Below are positions 16,520 through 29,670 of a DNA stretch of 64,000 nt, in pieces. A program made the position numbers and the translations under genes. Under the pieces are notes generated by a model. The model saw only the letters and a list, made by a program, of their open reading frames with translations, did no database searches and was not told the origin of the DNA. This DNA comes from JANWXD01 sp037446115 (GTDB lineage Bacteria; Acidobacteriota; Terriglobia; Bryobacterales; Bryobacteraceae): contig JBBIJF010000008.1 of assembly GCA_037446115.1 (NCBI GenBank), positions 1-64,000 of the forward strand, read 5' to 3'. The stretch's first letter is position 1. Every line of letters starts with the position of its first letter.

Positions 16520-16523
<4 letters not shown>
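16056..16523 (+). CDS. iorA: 2Fe-2S subunit of an IorAB-type molybdenum hydroxylase
   Basis: A 155-residue small subunit of the xanthine oxidase family. The plant-type 2Fe-2S site uses Cys38, Cys43, Cys46 and Cys58 (YGCGEGQCGACTVLLDG, then RSC). The second cluster uses Cys97, Cys100, Cys132 and Cys134 (QCGYCTPGMI, ICRCGVYP). It passes electrons from the molybdenum site to an external acceptor. AAGGAGAG precedes the ATG. Its stop overlaps the start of the large subunit. The lack of a FAD subunit is typical of the isoquinoline 1-oxidoreductase/aldehyde dehydrogenase subgroup, so the named substrate should not be taken literally. Confidence 0.93.
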
Positions 16524-18627
<2,104 letters not shown>

Positions 18628-18631
<4 letters not shown>

Positions 18632-19926
18632 AGTGCGCAGGGGCTGCGGCCGCGCTGTGGAGTGCGTGGGCGATTCTGGCGCAGTCGCCGCGCGTGCCCG
18701 AGGCGCTGGTGGCGGCTGAGTCCGCCGGGCTCGAAGCGCTTTACGTCCACCTGCACCGCAATCCGGAACTGTCGCTCGAGGAGAGGGAGACGGCCCGGCG
18801 GATCGCGGCGGAATTGCAGGCGGCCGGTTTCGAGGTGACCACCGGCGTGGGCGGCCATGGCGTGGTGGGCGTATTGCGTAACGGCACGGGCCCTACCGTC
18901 ATGGTGCGCACGGACCTCGACGCACTCCCGGTCACCGAGAAAACCGGTCTGCCCTACGCCAGCACCGTACGCACGCGGGACGCCCAAGGCCGCGAAGTGG
19001 GCGTGATGCACGCCTGCGGTCACGACATGCACATGACCGTGTTTGTCGGCACGGCCCGCCTGCTCGCGCGTATGAAGGACCGCTGGCGCGGCACTCTGGT
19101 GATGATCGGCCAGCCCGCCGAAGAGCGCGGCTCCGGCGCCGCCGCCATGCTCAGGGACGGCCTTTTCTCGCGCTTTCCGCGGCCCGACTACGCCCTGGCC
19201 CTGCATGTGGACGCCGCACTGGAAGCCGGCAAGATCGGCTATCGCGAAGGGTTTGTCTTTGCGAATGTGGACTCGGTGGACATCACGATTCACGGCGTCG
19301 GCGGCCATGGCGCTTACCCGCACCTCACCAAAGATCCGATCGTTCTGGCCGCCCAGGTTATCCTGGGCTTGCAGACGATCGTCAGCCGCGAGATCCGCCC
19401 GCTGGATCCGGCCGTGGTCACCGTAGGCTCCATCCACGGCGGAACCAAGCACAACATCATTCCCGACCAAGTGGATCTTCAGCTGACGGTGCGCTCCTTT
19501 TCCGAGGAGACGCGGGAGCGGATCCTGAGTTCGATCCGCCGCATCACGGTGGAGACGGCCCGGGCCGCGGGTGTTCCGCCTGATCGCGAACCCACGGTGA
19601 AGCTGATCAGTGAGGAATACACTCCAGCCACGTACAACGACCCCGCTCTGGTCCGCCGTCTGGTGCCGGTCTGGAAGCGGGAGCTGGGTGAGGACAATGT
19701 CGTCGAACGCGACCCGGAGATGGGCGGCGAAGATTTTTCGCGTTACGGCCGCGTCGAGCCCAGGATTCCGATCGTGATGTTCCGCCTGGGTGTGATTGAC
19801 CCGCCTCGCATGGCTCAGCCGAAACCCTCCCTTCATTCGCCTCTGTTCTGGCCGGCGTTGCATCCCACCATCGAGACCGGCGTCAGAGCCATGACCGCCG
19901 CCGTGCTGGAGCTAATGCCCAGGTAG
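18628..19926 (+). CDS. exported M20D-family amidohydrolase
   Basis: A 432-residue metallo-amidohydrolase of the M20D (hippurate/indole-acetyl-amino-acid hydrolase) group. It starts with a signal peptide (CAGAAAALWSAWAILAQS). Binuclear metal-site motifs are VMHACGHDMH, the Glu pair in QPAEERGSGAA, the His in LALHVDA and a late His in KPSLHSPLFW. The lid/dimerisation domain (VDITIHGVGGHGAYPH) is intact. The start ATG overlaps the iorB stop (ATGA), so hydrolysis of an amide and oxidation by IorAB may act on the same compound. The exact amide substrate cannot be read from the sequence. Confidence 0.9.
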
Positions 19927-20064
19927 AGTCGTCCCCCGGGGGCTGGAGGTGTCCGGCAGCCGGGCATGGGGTCGGGGGCCGGGCCGCCCACGGGAAGGTG
20001 CACGGCGGGCCAACTCATGCCATCGAGTTGCGCGTTCGACAGGCGAAATACGAGACTGAGGGGG

Positions 20065-22392
<2,328 letters not shown>

Positions 22393-22400
22393 GAAACGCC

Positions 22401-23576
22401 ATGCCAGAAGCCGTAATCGTGGACTGTCTGCGGACTGCGGTGGGCAAGGCGCCGCGCGGTTCGCTGCGTTACAGCCGCCCCGACGATATGGCGGCGGCGG
22501 TGGTGCGAGCGCTGCTCGAGCGCTACCCTCAGGTCCCTCGCGACGACGTGGACGACGTGATTCTGGGCTGCGCCTTCCCGGAGGCGGAATCCGGCATGAA
22601 CATGGCCCGGAACGTGGCGCTGCTTGCCGGGCTGCCCGACCTGGTTCCTGGGATGACCATCAACCGGTTCTGCGCTTCCGGGCTCCAGGCCATTGCCCTG
22701 GCCGCAGAGCGGATTCGCGCCGGCGCCGCCCAGATCGTCATCGCCGGGGGCAGTGAATCCATGAGCCTGCTTCCGCGCGCAGGGCATCACTTTTCTCCGA
22801 ACCCGTGGCTGGTGGATCACCGGCCCGAGATCTACCTCGCGATGGGACTGACGGCGGAGCGGCTCCAGCGCAAGTACGGCATCTCGCGTGAAGAGCAGGA
22901 TGCGTTTGCGCTGCGCAGCCACCAGAACGCGCTGCGTGCGCAGGCCGAAGGCAAATTCGACGACGAGATTGTGCCGTTCGAGGTGCGCGTCACTACACTC
23001 GATGACGGCCGCCCGAAAACCGTGACCACGGTGTTTCGCAAAGACGAAGGGCCCCGCGCGGACACCTCTCTGGAAGCTCTGGCCAAGCTCAAGCCCGTCT
23101 TCGATGTTCAAGGTACGGTGACCGCGGGAAACTCCTCCCAGACGAGTGACGGCGCCGCCGCCGCCCTGGTCATGTCGGAGCGGAAGGCGCGGGAACTGGG
23201 GCTCCGGGCGCGGGCGCGCTTCGTCTGCTATGCGGCCGGAGGCGTGCCGCCGGAGATCATGGGCATCGGCCCCGTGGTGGCCATCCCGAAGGCGCTGGCC
23301 CTGGCGGGGCTGAAACTGGACGACATCGGCCTGATCGAGCTCAACGAAGCCTTCGCCGTGCAGGCGCTGGCCGTGATCCGCCTGGCGGGGCTCGATGTGG
23401 AGCGCGTCAATGTCAACGGCGGCGCCATCGCGCTGGGCCATCCGCTGGGCTGCACGGGCGCCAAGCTCACCGCTACGCTGCTGCGGGAAATGGAACGGCG
23501 CCGGGTCCGTTACGGCATGGTCACCATGTGCGTGGGCGGAGGGCAGGGCGCTGCGGGCATCTTCGAGCGGCTCTGA
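22401..23576 (+). CDS. fadA: acetyl-CoA C-acyltransferase (thiolase)
   Basis: A 391-residue thiolase cleaving 3-ketoacyl-CoA with CoA. The nucleophile is Cys91 (INRFCASGLQAIALAAERIRAG). The family's C-terminal motifs are present: NEAFAVQALAV, NVNGGAIALGHPLGCTGAK with the His base, and MCVGGGQGAAGIFE with the second Cys. It starts eight bases after the FadN-type gene, with the same order as FadN-FadA-FadE operons. The ATG at 22401 is the natural start; the frame upstream to 21696 is a shadow of the previous gene. Confidence 0.95.
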   Translation: MPEAVIVDCLRTAVGKAPRGSLRYSRPDDMAAAVVRALLERYPQVPRDDVDDVILGCAFPEAESGMNMARNVALLAGLPDLVPGMTINRFCASGLQAIALAAERIRAGAAQIVIAGGSESMSLLPRAGHHFSPNPWLVDHRPEIYLAMGLTAERLQRKYGISREEQDAFALRSHQNALRAQAEGKFDDEIVPFEVRVTTLDDGRPKTVTTVFRKDEGPRADTSLEALAKLKPVFDVQGTVTAGNSSQTSDGAAAALVMSERKARELGLRARARFVCYAAGGVPPEIMGIGPVVAIPKALALAGLKLDDIGLIELNEAFAVQALAVIRLAGLDVERVNVNGGAIALGHPLGCTGAKLTATLLREMERRRVRYGMVTMCVGGGQGAAGIFERL

Positions 23577-23588
23577 AAGGGGGTACCC

Positions 23589-25373
23589 ATGGCTGCGACG
23601 GCTCTTCCCTTGGCGAAGACCCGGGGCGGGGCGTTCCTGATCGAAACGCGGTCGCCTGAGGAGATCTTCACGCCGGAGGACTTTAGCGAGGAACATCTGG
23701 CCATCGCGCGCACCACCGACGAATTCTGGGAGCGCGAGGTGGCGCCGCGGCTGGAAGCCCTCCAGCACCAGGAGCCGGGCGTCGGCCCGGAGTTGTTGCG
23801 CAAATCCGCCGAACTCGGGCTCACCGCCGTGACCGTGCCGGAACGCTACGGCGGTATGGAGATGGATTTGATCTCGGCCATGATCGTGGCCGAACACCTG
23901 GCGCGGGACGGTTCTTACGCTGCCTGGCACGGCGCACACAGCGGGATCGGCACGCTGCCGGTTTTGCTTTTCGGCACCGAGGAGCAAAAACAGAAGTACC
24001 TGCCCCGGCTGGCGCGCGCCGAGATGGTCGGCGCGTACTGCCTGACGGAGCCCCATGCCGGCTCCGACGCTTTGGCGGCGAAGACCCGCGCGGAGTTGAG
24101 TCCGGACGGCTCCCACTACGTACTCAACGGCCAGAAGATGTGGATCACCAACGGCGGCGCGGCCGATCTGTTCACCGTCTTTGCCAAGGTGGACGGCGAG
24201 AAGTTTACCGCGTTCCTGGTGGAGCGGGCCTTCGGCGGGGTCACCTCCGGCGCCGAGGAGAAAAAGATGGGGATCAAAGGCAGCTCGACCACGGCGCTGT
24301 ACCTGGATCACGTCCCCGTGCCCGCCGGCAATGTTCTGGGCGAGATCGGCCGCGGGCACATCATCGCCTTCAACATCCTGAACCTGGGGCGGCTGAAGCT
24401 CGGACCCTTTGCCGTGGGCGGCGCTAAAGAGGTGCTGGCTGCCTCGCTGCGCTATTCCCGGGAGCGGAAGGCGTTCGGCAAGTCCATCGGCGAGTTCGGG
24501 CTGATCCGCCACAAGCTGGCGGAGATGGCGGTACGGATTTTCGCCGCCGAAACGATGAGCTACCGCGTGGCGGGCATGATCGAGGCGCAACTGGCGGGAT
24601 TCTCCTGGGAGCAGCCGGATGCGGCCCAAGTGATGATGAGGGCGGTCGAGGAGTTTGCTCCGGAGTGCTCGTATGTAAAGATCTTCGCCTCCGAGATGCT
24701 CGACTACGTGGCTGATGAGGGCGTGCAGATCCACGGAGGCTACGGCTATCATCAGGATTACCTGGTGGAGCGTGCCTATCGCGATGCGCGCATCAACCGC
24801 ATCTTCGAAGGCACCAACGAAATCAACCGGCTGCTGGCGACCGGCATGTTGCTCAAGCGGGCACAGCGCGGTCAGTTGCCGCTCGCCGAGGCGGTGCGGA
24901 AGCTTCAGGCGGAACTGCTCACTCCGCCCGCGCCTTCCGAGAGCCGCGGCGAACCTCTGGAAGAGGAAGGCCGTCTGGCGGCGAACGTGAAAAAGATGGC
25001 GCTGCTGGTCATGGGCGCCGCCTGGCAGCGCTACCTGGACCGGCTGGAAGAGCAGCAGGAAGTGCTTGCGGCGATCACGGATATCTCGATGCAGGCCTTC
25101 GCCCTCGAGTCGGTATGGCTGCGGGCGCGCAAACTGCTTGCCCGGGGCCGCGGCGAGCACGCCGCGGACCTGTGCGCGGTCTTTGCGCGAGAGGCGATGG
25201 AGCAGGCCGACGCTGCGGCGCGGACGGCTCTGGCGGCGTGCGCCGAAGGGGATTCGCTGCGGGTGGCCCTGGCGGCCCTGCGGCGGCTGAGCCGCGCCGA
25301 ACCGGTCAACCTGGTGGAACTGCGCCGGCGCATCGCCCTGCGTTTGCTCGATGCCGGACGTTACCTCGTCTGA
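23589..25373 (+). CDS. fadE: acyl-CoA dehydrogenase
   Basis: A 594-residue FAD-dependent acyl-CoA dehydrogenase, first step of beta-oxidation. It carries YCLTEPHAGSDALAAKTRAEL, KMWITNGGAADLFTVFAKVDG, KMGIKGSSTTALYLDHVPVP and YSRERKAFGKSI. The C-terminal QIHGGYGYHQDYLVERAYRDARINRIFEGTNEINR holds the catalytic Glu. About 150 extra C-terminal residues make it the long VLCAD/ACAD9-like FadE type. AAAGGGGG lies upstream of the ATG. Its 3' end overlaps the P-loop kinase gene by 23 bases. The operon therefore encodes a near-complete fatty-acid oxidation spiral. Confidence 0.95.
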   Translation: MAATALPLAKTRGGAFLIETRSPEEIFTPEDFSEEHLAIARTTDEFWEREVAPRLEALQHQEPGVGPELLRKSAELGLTAVTVPERYGGMEMDLISAMIVAEHLARDGSYAAWHGAHSGIGTLPVLLFGTEEQKQKYLPRLARAEMVGAYCLTEPHAGSDALAAKTRAELSPDGSHYVLNGQKMWITNGGAADLFTVFAKVDGEKFTAFLVERAFGGVTSGAEEKKMGIKGSSTTALYLDHVPVPAGNVLGEIGRGHIIAFNILNLGRLKLGPFAVGGAKEVLAASLRYSRERKAFGKSIGEFGLIRHKLAEMAVRIFAAETMSYRVAGMIEAQLAGFSWEQPDAAQVMMRAVEEFAPECSYVKIFASEMLDYVADEGVQIHGGYGYHQDYLVERAYRDARINRIFEGTNEINRLLATGMLLKRAQRGQLPLAEAVRKLQAELLTPPAPSESRGEPLEEEGRLAANVKKMALLVMGAAWQRYLDRLEEQQEVLAAITDISMQAFALESVWLRARKLLARGRGEHAADLCAVFAREAMEQADAAARTALAACAEGDSLRVALAALRRLSRAEPVNLVELRRRIALRLLDAGRYLV

Positions 25374-25818
25374 CGCACGCCCCCGGATCGTGGTCCTGGT
25401 GGGCCTTCCGGGTTCGGGCAAGTCCACTTACCTCGAGCGGCAGGGAGTGACGGCGCTGTCTTCGGACGCGGTGCGGGTGTTGCTGGCCGATGACCCCACC
25501 GACCAGACCATTCACCGCCGCGTCTTTGCCGTTCTGCGGTACTTACTGCGGCACCGCCTCGAGATCGGACGGCCGGTGACCTATGTGGACGCCACGCACT
25601 TGACACCCTGGGAACGCCGGCCCTACATCCGGCTCGGCCAGCTCTATGGGTGCGCCGTCGAGGCCCTCTTCTTTGATGTTCCTGTCGAGGTGTGCCGCGA
25701 GCGGAACCGGCGCCGCGATCGCGTCGTGCCCGACGAGGCGCTGGACCGCATGGCGGCCAAGCTGGTGCCTCCCACCGTCGAAGAAGGCTTCGTGAAAGTG
25801 ACGGTCATACGGGAGTAA
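25351..25818 (+). CDS. P-loop kinase (AAA_33/polynucleotide-kinase-like)
   Basis: A 155-residue protein with a Walker A motif at residues 18-26 (GLPGSGKST), a Ser-Ser-Asp segment (TALSSDAVRVLL), VTYVDATHLTPWERRPYI and a basic RERNRRRDRVVPDEALDRM lid. This matches small predicted kinases related to T4 polynucleotide kinase and zeta-toxin folds. The substrate is unknown. It overlaps the acyl-CoA dehydrogenase gene by 23 bases, which implies co-expression. It has no antitoxin-like partner, so a toxin role is unlikely. Confidence 0.85.
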   Translation: MPDVTSSDARPRIVVLVGLPGSGKSTYLERQGVTALSSDAVRVLLADDPTDQTIHRRVFAVLRYLLRHRLEIGRPVTYVDATHLTPWERRPYIRLGQLYGCAVEALFFDVPVEVCRERNRRRDRVVPDEALDRMAAKLVPPTVEEGFVKVTVIRE

Positions 25819-25829
25819 TGGCGGGTCTT

Positions 25830-25838
25830 TGCTAAAAT
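25830..25838 (+). promoter_or_regulatory. extended -10 promoter for the 47-residue basic protein
   Basis: TG-C-TAAAAT is an extended -10 element; no clear -35 lies 17 bases upstream. It is followed by GAGGAG at 25861-25866 and a TTG start at 25876. Confidence 0.45.
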
Positions 25839-25875
25839 TAGGATCGGTATCCCTTCTGTTGAGGAGTAAGCACAC

Positions 25876-26019
25876 TTGACGCCGGAAACGACAGAGGACA
25901 AGACCTATCGGGCCGAATATCACGGCAGCGGGACGTTTATCATTCACAAACCCAAACGGAACCGGAAAAAGCTCCGCCAGTCCCGATTGAAGAACCCCCA
26001 GCGCGGCGCTCGCAAGTAG
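25876..26019 (+). CDS. 47-residue highly basic protein with TTG start
   Basis: A short reading frame begins at TTG (25876) nine bases after GAGGAG, with its own extended -10 promoter. The product (MTPETTEDKTYRAEYHGSGT, then FIIHKPKRNRKKLRQSRLKN and PQRGARK) has an acidic, beta-like start and a Lys/Arg-rich second half. The composition suits RNA, ribosome or DNA binding; I do not recognise a family. It ends 13 bases before the glucarate dehydratase ATG, but its own promoter and strong ribosome-binding site argue for independent importance. The main doubt is whether so short a frame is really translated. Confidence 0.55.
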   Translation: MTPETTEDKTYRAEYHGSGTFIIHKPKRNRKKLRQSRLKNPQRGARK

Positions 26020-26032
26020 CGCCGCCTCCGCG

Positions 26033-27352
26033 ATGCGCATCGCCGATTTCCGCCTCTACCCGATCGCGATCGCGGACCCGCCTTTGCGCAGCTCCTACGG
26101 CCTGCATGCGCCTTATGCCCTGCGGACGATCGTGGTTCTCCGGTCCACGGACGGACCGGAGGGCATCAGCGAAACCTACGGCGGCGAGGGGCCGCTGGCC
26201 TCGCTGGAGGCGCTGCGAGACCGGGTGGTGGGCTCCGATCCCTTCCAGCTGGTGCGGCTGTGGCTGGAGCTGTCGGCGGAGGCCGCCGCCGAGCGTGCCG
26301 CAGTGCCCGGCGGCCGGACACAAACCTGGCTCGTCCCCGGCGAGAATCTTCTCGACCGCCACGCCCGGAGCTTCGCTGCCATCGAAATGGCCTGCCTGGA
26401 TCTGATCGGCAAGGCGCTGGGCAGACCGGTTTGCGACCTGCTGGGCGGGCGCGCCCGGTCCTCGGTGCCGTTTTCGGCCTACCTGTTCTATAAGCACGCC
26501 GGCGGAGGCGGAGAGGGCGCGGACCGCCGCGAAGACGAGTACGGCGAGGTGCTGGATCCCCGGGCGATGGTCCGCGAGGCGCGTCAGATGGTGGCGCGGT
26601 ACGGTTTTCGTGAGATCAAGCTGAAGGGCGGCGTGCTCGAACCGGATGAGGAGATCGCCACGGTACGGGCCTTGCGGGAGGAGTTCGGTCCGGCCGTGCC
26701 CTTGCGGATCGATCCCAACTGCGCCTGGTCGGTCGAGACCTCGGTCCGCGTGGGAAAGGCGCTTCGGCAGGAGCTGAGCGGCGGGGGTTATCTCGAAGAT
26801 CCGACGGCGACGCTCGAGGGCATGGCGGAAGTGCGGCGGCGCCTGGTCGCTGCGGACGTGCCGACGCCTCTGGCGAGCAACGTGGCCGTGACCTGTTTCG
26901 AGCAGGTGGCTGAGGCGCACCGCCTCGATGCGGTGCAGATCGTACTGTCGGACCCGCACTACTGGGGCGGCATCCGGCACGTGCAGCATCTCTCCTATCT
27001 CTGCCATGCCCTCGGCATGGGCGTCTCGATGCATTCGAACAGCCATTTGGGGGTGAGCCTGATGGCGATGGCCCACGCCGCAGCGGCATCTCCGCATCTG
27101 ACCTACGCCTGCGACACACACTACCCGTGGCAACATGCCGCGGACGAAGTGGTCCAGGGCGGGCGCATCCCCATCATCAACGGTGAGGTGAGGATTCCGG
27201 ACAGGCCGGGTCTGGGTGTGGAGCTCGATTACGATCAGCTGGCCCGCGGCGTCGAGCGCTTCCACAAGATCCTTTACCGCAAACGAGATGACGAGGCCGA
27301 GATGCAGCGGCGCGTGGACCCGGGCTGGCGCCGCATTCTGCCGCGCTGGTAG
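26033..27352 (+). CDS. gudD: glucarate dehydratase-like enolase-superfamily enzyme
   Basis: A 439-residue enzyme expected to dehydrate D-glucarate (or a close aldarate) to a 5-keto-4-deoxy acid. It has the KxK base pair Lys196/Lys198 (EIKLKGG), metal-site Asp227 with Asn229 (RIDPNCAW), the EDP Glu, SNVAVT, Asp307 (LSDPHYWGG) and His334 (SMHSNSHLGVSL), the dyad diagnostic of glucarate dehydratase. There is no signal peptide, unlike the galactonate-dehydratase-like gene at 2379. A possible long-range terminator or structured element follows at 27357-27470. Confidence 0.92.
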   Translation: MRIADFRLYPIAIADPPLRSSYGLHAPYALRTIVVLRSTDGPEGISETYGGEGPLASLEALRDRVVGSDPFQLVRLWLELSAEAAAERAAVPGGRTQTWLVPGENLLDRHARSFAAIEMACLDLIGKALGRPVCDLLGGRARSSVPFSAYLFYKHAGGGGEGADRREDEYGEVLDPRAMVREARQMVARYGFREIKLKGGVLEPDEEIATVRALREEFGPAVPLRIDPNCAWSVETSVRVGKALRQELSGGGYLEDPTATLEGMAEVRRRLVAADVPTPLASNVAVTCFEQVAEAHRLDAVQIVLSDPHYWGGIRHVQHLSYLCHALGMGVSMHSNSHLGVSLMAMAHAAAASPHLTYACDTHYPWQHAADEVVQGGRIPIINGEVRIPDRPGLGVELDYDQLARGVERFHKILYRKRDDEAEMQRRVDPGWRRILPRW

Positions 27353-27356
27353 AAGA

Positions 27357-27470
27357 GGGAATCCGGCTGCATCAGTGGAGATAGCTCCGCTTGGGAGCTG
27401 GCGGGATGGTCCGGCAGGTTTGAAAACGAGGTGTTATCGCGCAGGTTGAATCAGGCTGGGCCGGATTCCC
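27357..27470. repeat. 114-base element bounded by perfect 11-base inverted repeats
   Basis: GGGAATCCGGC (27357-27367) and its exact complement GCCGGATTCCC (27460-27470) enclose 92 bases. Inside is a second hairpin, AGCTCC-GCTTG-GGAGCT (27383-27399). Flanks show no target-site duplication. It could be a structured RNA in the gudD 3' region, a small palindromic mobile unit, or a complex terminator. The rest of the 291-base gap to the next gene is AT-richer and holds only the DinB promoter. Confidence 0.5.
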
Positions 27471-27630
27471 TGATCCGCCTCCAGGATAAAGGGCCGGCAG
27501 AAACAGCCCGGATGGTCTGTCCCGCTCCCGGTTGAAAAATAAGCAGAAAAATCACCGGGGATGGCTGTCACCGGCAGTTCTTCATTCGGCCGGCGCCAGG
27601 TTTGTACCAACGGGCCGCTCTTTGCGGGGA

Positions 27631-27636
27631 TACAAT
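27631..27636 (+). promoter_or_regulatory. -10 element of DinB gene, probably leaderless
   Basis: TACAAT lies seven bases before the ATG at 27644. GGAG is present but only two bases from the ATG, too close for a normal ribosome-binding site. Confidence 0.45.
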
Positions 27637-27643
27637 CGGAGCG

Positions 27644-28159
27644 ATGGCTTCATCCCAGGCCCAGGAACGCAGCGAGCCGCATCTCAGGTTGCTGGTCCGG
27701 CTGAGGGACCAGGCGCTGGACGTGCGGCGTCTGGCCACGGGCCTTCCCGAGGAAGTGCTCGCGCGGCGGCTGACGCCGAGCCAGTGGTCTCTCAAGGAGC
27801 TGGTCTGCCACCTCCATCGGGTCCAGCAGGTCTTCGAGGAGCGCATCGAGGCGATGCTGGCCGAAGATGAACCGGAGATTGAGCCGTACGAGCCGGACGA
27901 AGATCGCGAATTTTCTCCCCTGGCGGCGCGGCCGACGGCGCATGCTTTGGGGCAGTTCCTACTGGGGCGGGAACGGCTGCTCGGGCGACTGCGGCAGCTG
28001 GCTCCGCCGCAGTGGCAGCGCAAGGGGCGCCATCCGGAATTTCCCCGTTACGACGTTACGTTTCAGGTCGAATATATGGCCTATCACGAGGCGCATCACA
28101 TCTACCAGATGATGCAGCGACGTGCGCTGCTCGAGTCCGGGGCGGGCGAAGATTTTTGA
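27644..28159 (+). CDS. DinB-family protein
   Basis: A 171-residue four-helix protein of the DinB/YfiT type. The metal-binding histidines appear in ELVCHLHRV near the first third and in YHEAHHIYQM near the C-terminus; the opening WSLKELVCHL and the closing helix are typical. Members include metal-dependent thiol transferases using bacillithiol or mycothiol, and many of unknown role. The ATG at 27644 is chosen over 27602 because the -10 box lies between them. It is convergent with the disulfide oxidoreductase operon. Confidence 0.88.
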   Translation: MASSQAQERSEPHLRLLVRLRDQALDVRRLATGLPEEVLARRLTPSQWSLKELVCHLHRVQQVFEERIEAMLAEDEPEIEPYEPDEDREFSPLAARPTAHALGQFLLGRERLLGRLRQLAPPQWQRKGRHPEFPRYDVTFQVEYMAYHEAHHIYQMMQRRALLESGAGEDF

Positions 28160-28188
28160 ACGGCCGGCAATGCGCCGGACTCTGGTGG

Positions 28189-28875
28189 TTACGCCGTTTG
28201 GCCGATCCCTGCGGCCCGAAGCACATGGGCTGCGAAGACTTCCGGAGACACCGCACCTTCGAAGGCCGCTGAGTCGTTGAGAATGACCTTGGGGACGCCG
28301 CGCACCAGGTAGCGGCTGGCAAGTTGGGGGAACTCAGTGATCTCGACCGCGTCGGCGCGAATGTGATCGCTCTCGACGGCCATCTGGTGTGCGGTGCGCA
28401 CGGCCCGTGGGCAGTAGGGGCAGGTGGGCGTGGCGAAGACCTGGATGTGCACGTCCCGGTCCAGCCGGGCGAGTTGCTCTTTAACCTCCGGCTTGAGGTC
28501 GGTGACTCCTCGCGAGACGTCCACGATGGCCTCCACCAGCGTGGCGAATTCGTAGCCGCTCGGGATGCCGTAGAAGCGGATGCCGTAATCGCGCGCCCCG
28601 ATCACGGCGATGGCGGGGATTTTATCAATACCCTGGGAGCGGGCGCCGGCTTCGTCTCGGACAAAGTCGTAGACTTCCACGCTGAGCTTGTCGGAGAGCT
28701 CCGCCACCTCGCGCACGAGCTGTTCGGTTTGTTCGCAGAACTCGCAGGCGGGCATGCCCGGCACCCAGATGGGCGACTGGCGCTGAGTATACATCACCAG
28801 CTTTACGGGCCCCGTAAGCTTTTCGGCGAAAAGATCCGACAGCGCCATACGGTCGTGTTCCCTCAGTAGCGGCAT
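28189..28875 (-). CDS. two-domain glutaredoxin-fold protein disulfide oxidoreductase
   Basis: A 228-residue protein with two thioredoxin-fold units, each with a CxxC site: Cys44/Cys47 (ACEFCEQ) and Cys152/Cys155 (TCPYCPRA). cis-Pro signatures follow each (DKIPAIAVIG, RGVPKVILND). This matches the PDO group best known from thermophilic archaea and bacteria, which form or reduce cytoplasmic disulfides. GGGAG precedes the first ATG by seven bases; an ATG at 28848 is the alternative. Last gene of the MazG-to-PDO run, 44 bases after the SDR gene. No signal peptide, so it acts in the cytoplasm. Confidence 0.9.
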   Translation of the reverse strand: MPLLREHDRMALSDLFAEKLTGPVKLVMYTQRQSPIWVPGMPACEFCEQTEQLVREVAELSDKLSVEVYDFVRDEAGARSQGIDKIPAIAVIGARDYGIRFYGIPSGYEFATLVEAIVDVSRGVTDLKPEVKEQLARLDRDVHIQVFATPTCPYCPRAVRTAHQMAVESDHIRADAVEITEFPQLASRYLVRGVPKVILNDSAAFEGAVSPEVFAAHVLRAAGIGQTA

Positions 28876-28919
28876 GGACGGCTCCCAATCGGAGTATAGG
28901 CGATGCCGGCCGCCGGTGC

Positions 28920-29663
28920 CTAGACCAGCTCGAGTCCGCCCGCCACGACCATCAGCTGGCCGGTGACGAAGTCGGAAGCTTTCAGAAAGTAAGCCACCGC
29001 GTCGGCGACCTCTTCGGGCTTGGCGCCGCGCCCGGCAGGCGTGCGGCGGATCATGGCGAGCCCCCGCTCGTCAATGTCCTCGAAGGGCACCACTCCCGGG
29101 GCGACGGAGTTCACGGTGATGCGAGGTGCGAAGGCCTTGGCCAGCGCGCGGGTGAGCATGATGACGCCGGCTTTGGAGGCGCAGTAGTGGGCATGTTCGG
29201 CCCACGGGCGCACGCCGCCGAGCGAACTGATGTTGACGATGCGGCCGCCGTCCCCTTTGCGCATCAGGCGCGCCGCTTCACGGCAGCAGAAAAAGACCGC
29301 CTTGAGGTTGACGCTATGGATGAAATCCCAATCCGCCTCCGTGATGTCCATAGGGTCGCGGCGTGTGAAGCGGGCGGCGTTGTTGACGAGGCCGTACAGG
29401 CCGCCGGCGGCACGCTCCACCTCGGCGAACATGCGTTCGATCTCGGCCACGCTTTCCAGGTTGGCTCGGACGAGCAGGGCGCCCCCGCAGTCGGCTGCGG
29501 TCCGCCGGGCTTCCGCTTCGGAGGTGTGATAGTGAATCACCACACGGGCGCGCTCCTGCGCCAGTCGCAGCGCGATGGCGCGGCCGATCCGCCGGGCCGC
29601 TCCGGTGACCAGGATGACTTTGCCTTCGAGTGGGTTTCCCATATGCGCTTGTTGCCGATTCAC
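28920..29663 (-). CDS. short-chain dehydrogenase/reductase
   Basis: A 247-residue classical SDR. The cofactor motif is TGAARRIGRAIALRLAQ; the Arg pair after TGAA is typical of NADPH-preferring pteridine-reductase-like members. The NNAA motif (LVNNAARFTR), Ser in NISSLGG, and YCASKAG supply the catalytic Asn, Ser, Tyr and Lys. The C-terminus (FVTGQLMVVAGGLEL) is standard. The start is a GTG at 29663 or the ATG at 29642; spacing from the MFS stop is short either way. Substrate unknown; FabG-like or pteridine reduction are options. Confidence 0.9.
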   Translation of the reverse strand: MNRQQAHMGNPLEGKVILVTGAARRIGRAIALRLAQERARVVIHYHTSEAEARRTAADCGGALLVRANLESVAEIERMFAEVERAAGGLYGLVNNAARFTRRDPMDITEADWDFIHSVNLKAVFFCCREAARLMRKGDGGRIVNISSLGGVRPWAEHAHYCASKAGVIMLTRALAKAFAPRITVNSVAPGVVPFEDIDERGLAMIRRTPAGRGAKPEEVADAVAYFLKASDFVTGQLMVVAGGLELV

Positions 29664-29670
29664 CGCCCGC

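Noticed and set aside
25351..25818. P-loop kinase as a zeta-type toxin
   Set aside because: No antitoxin gene is adjacent and the gene is embedded in a metabolic operon.
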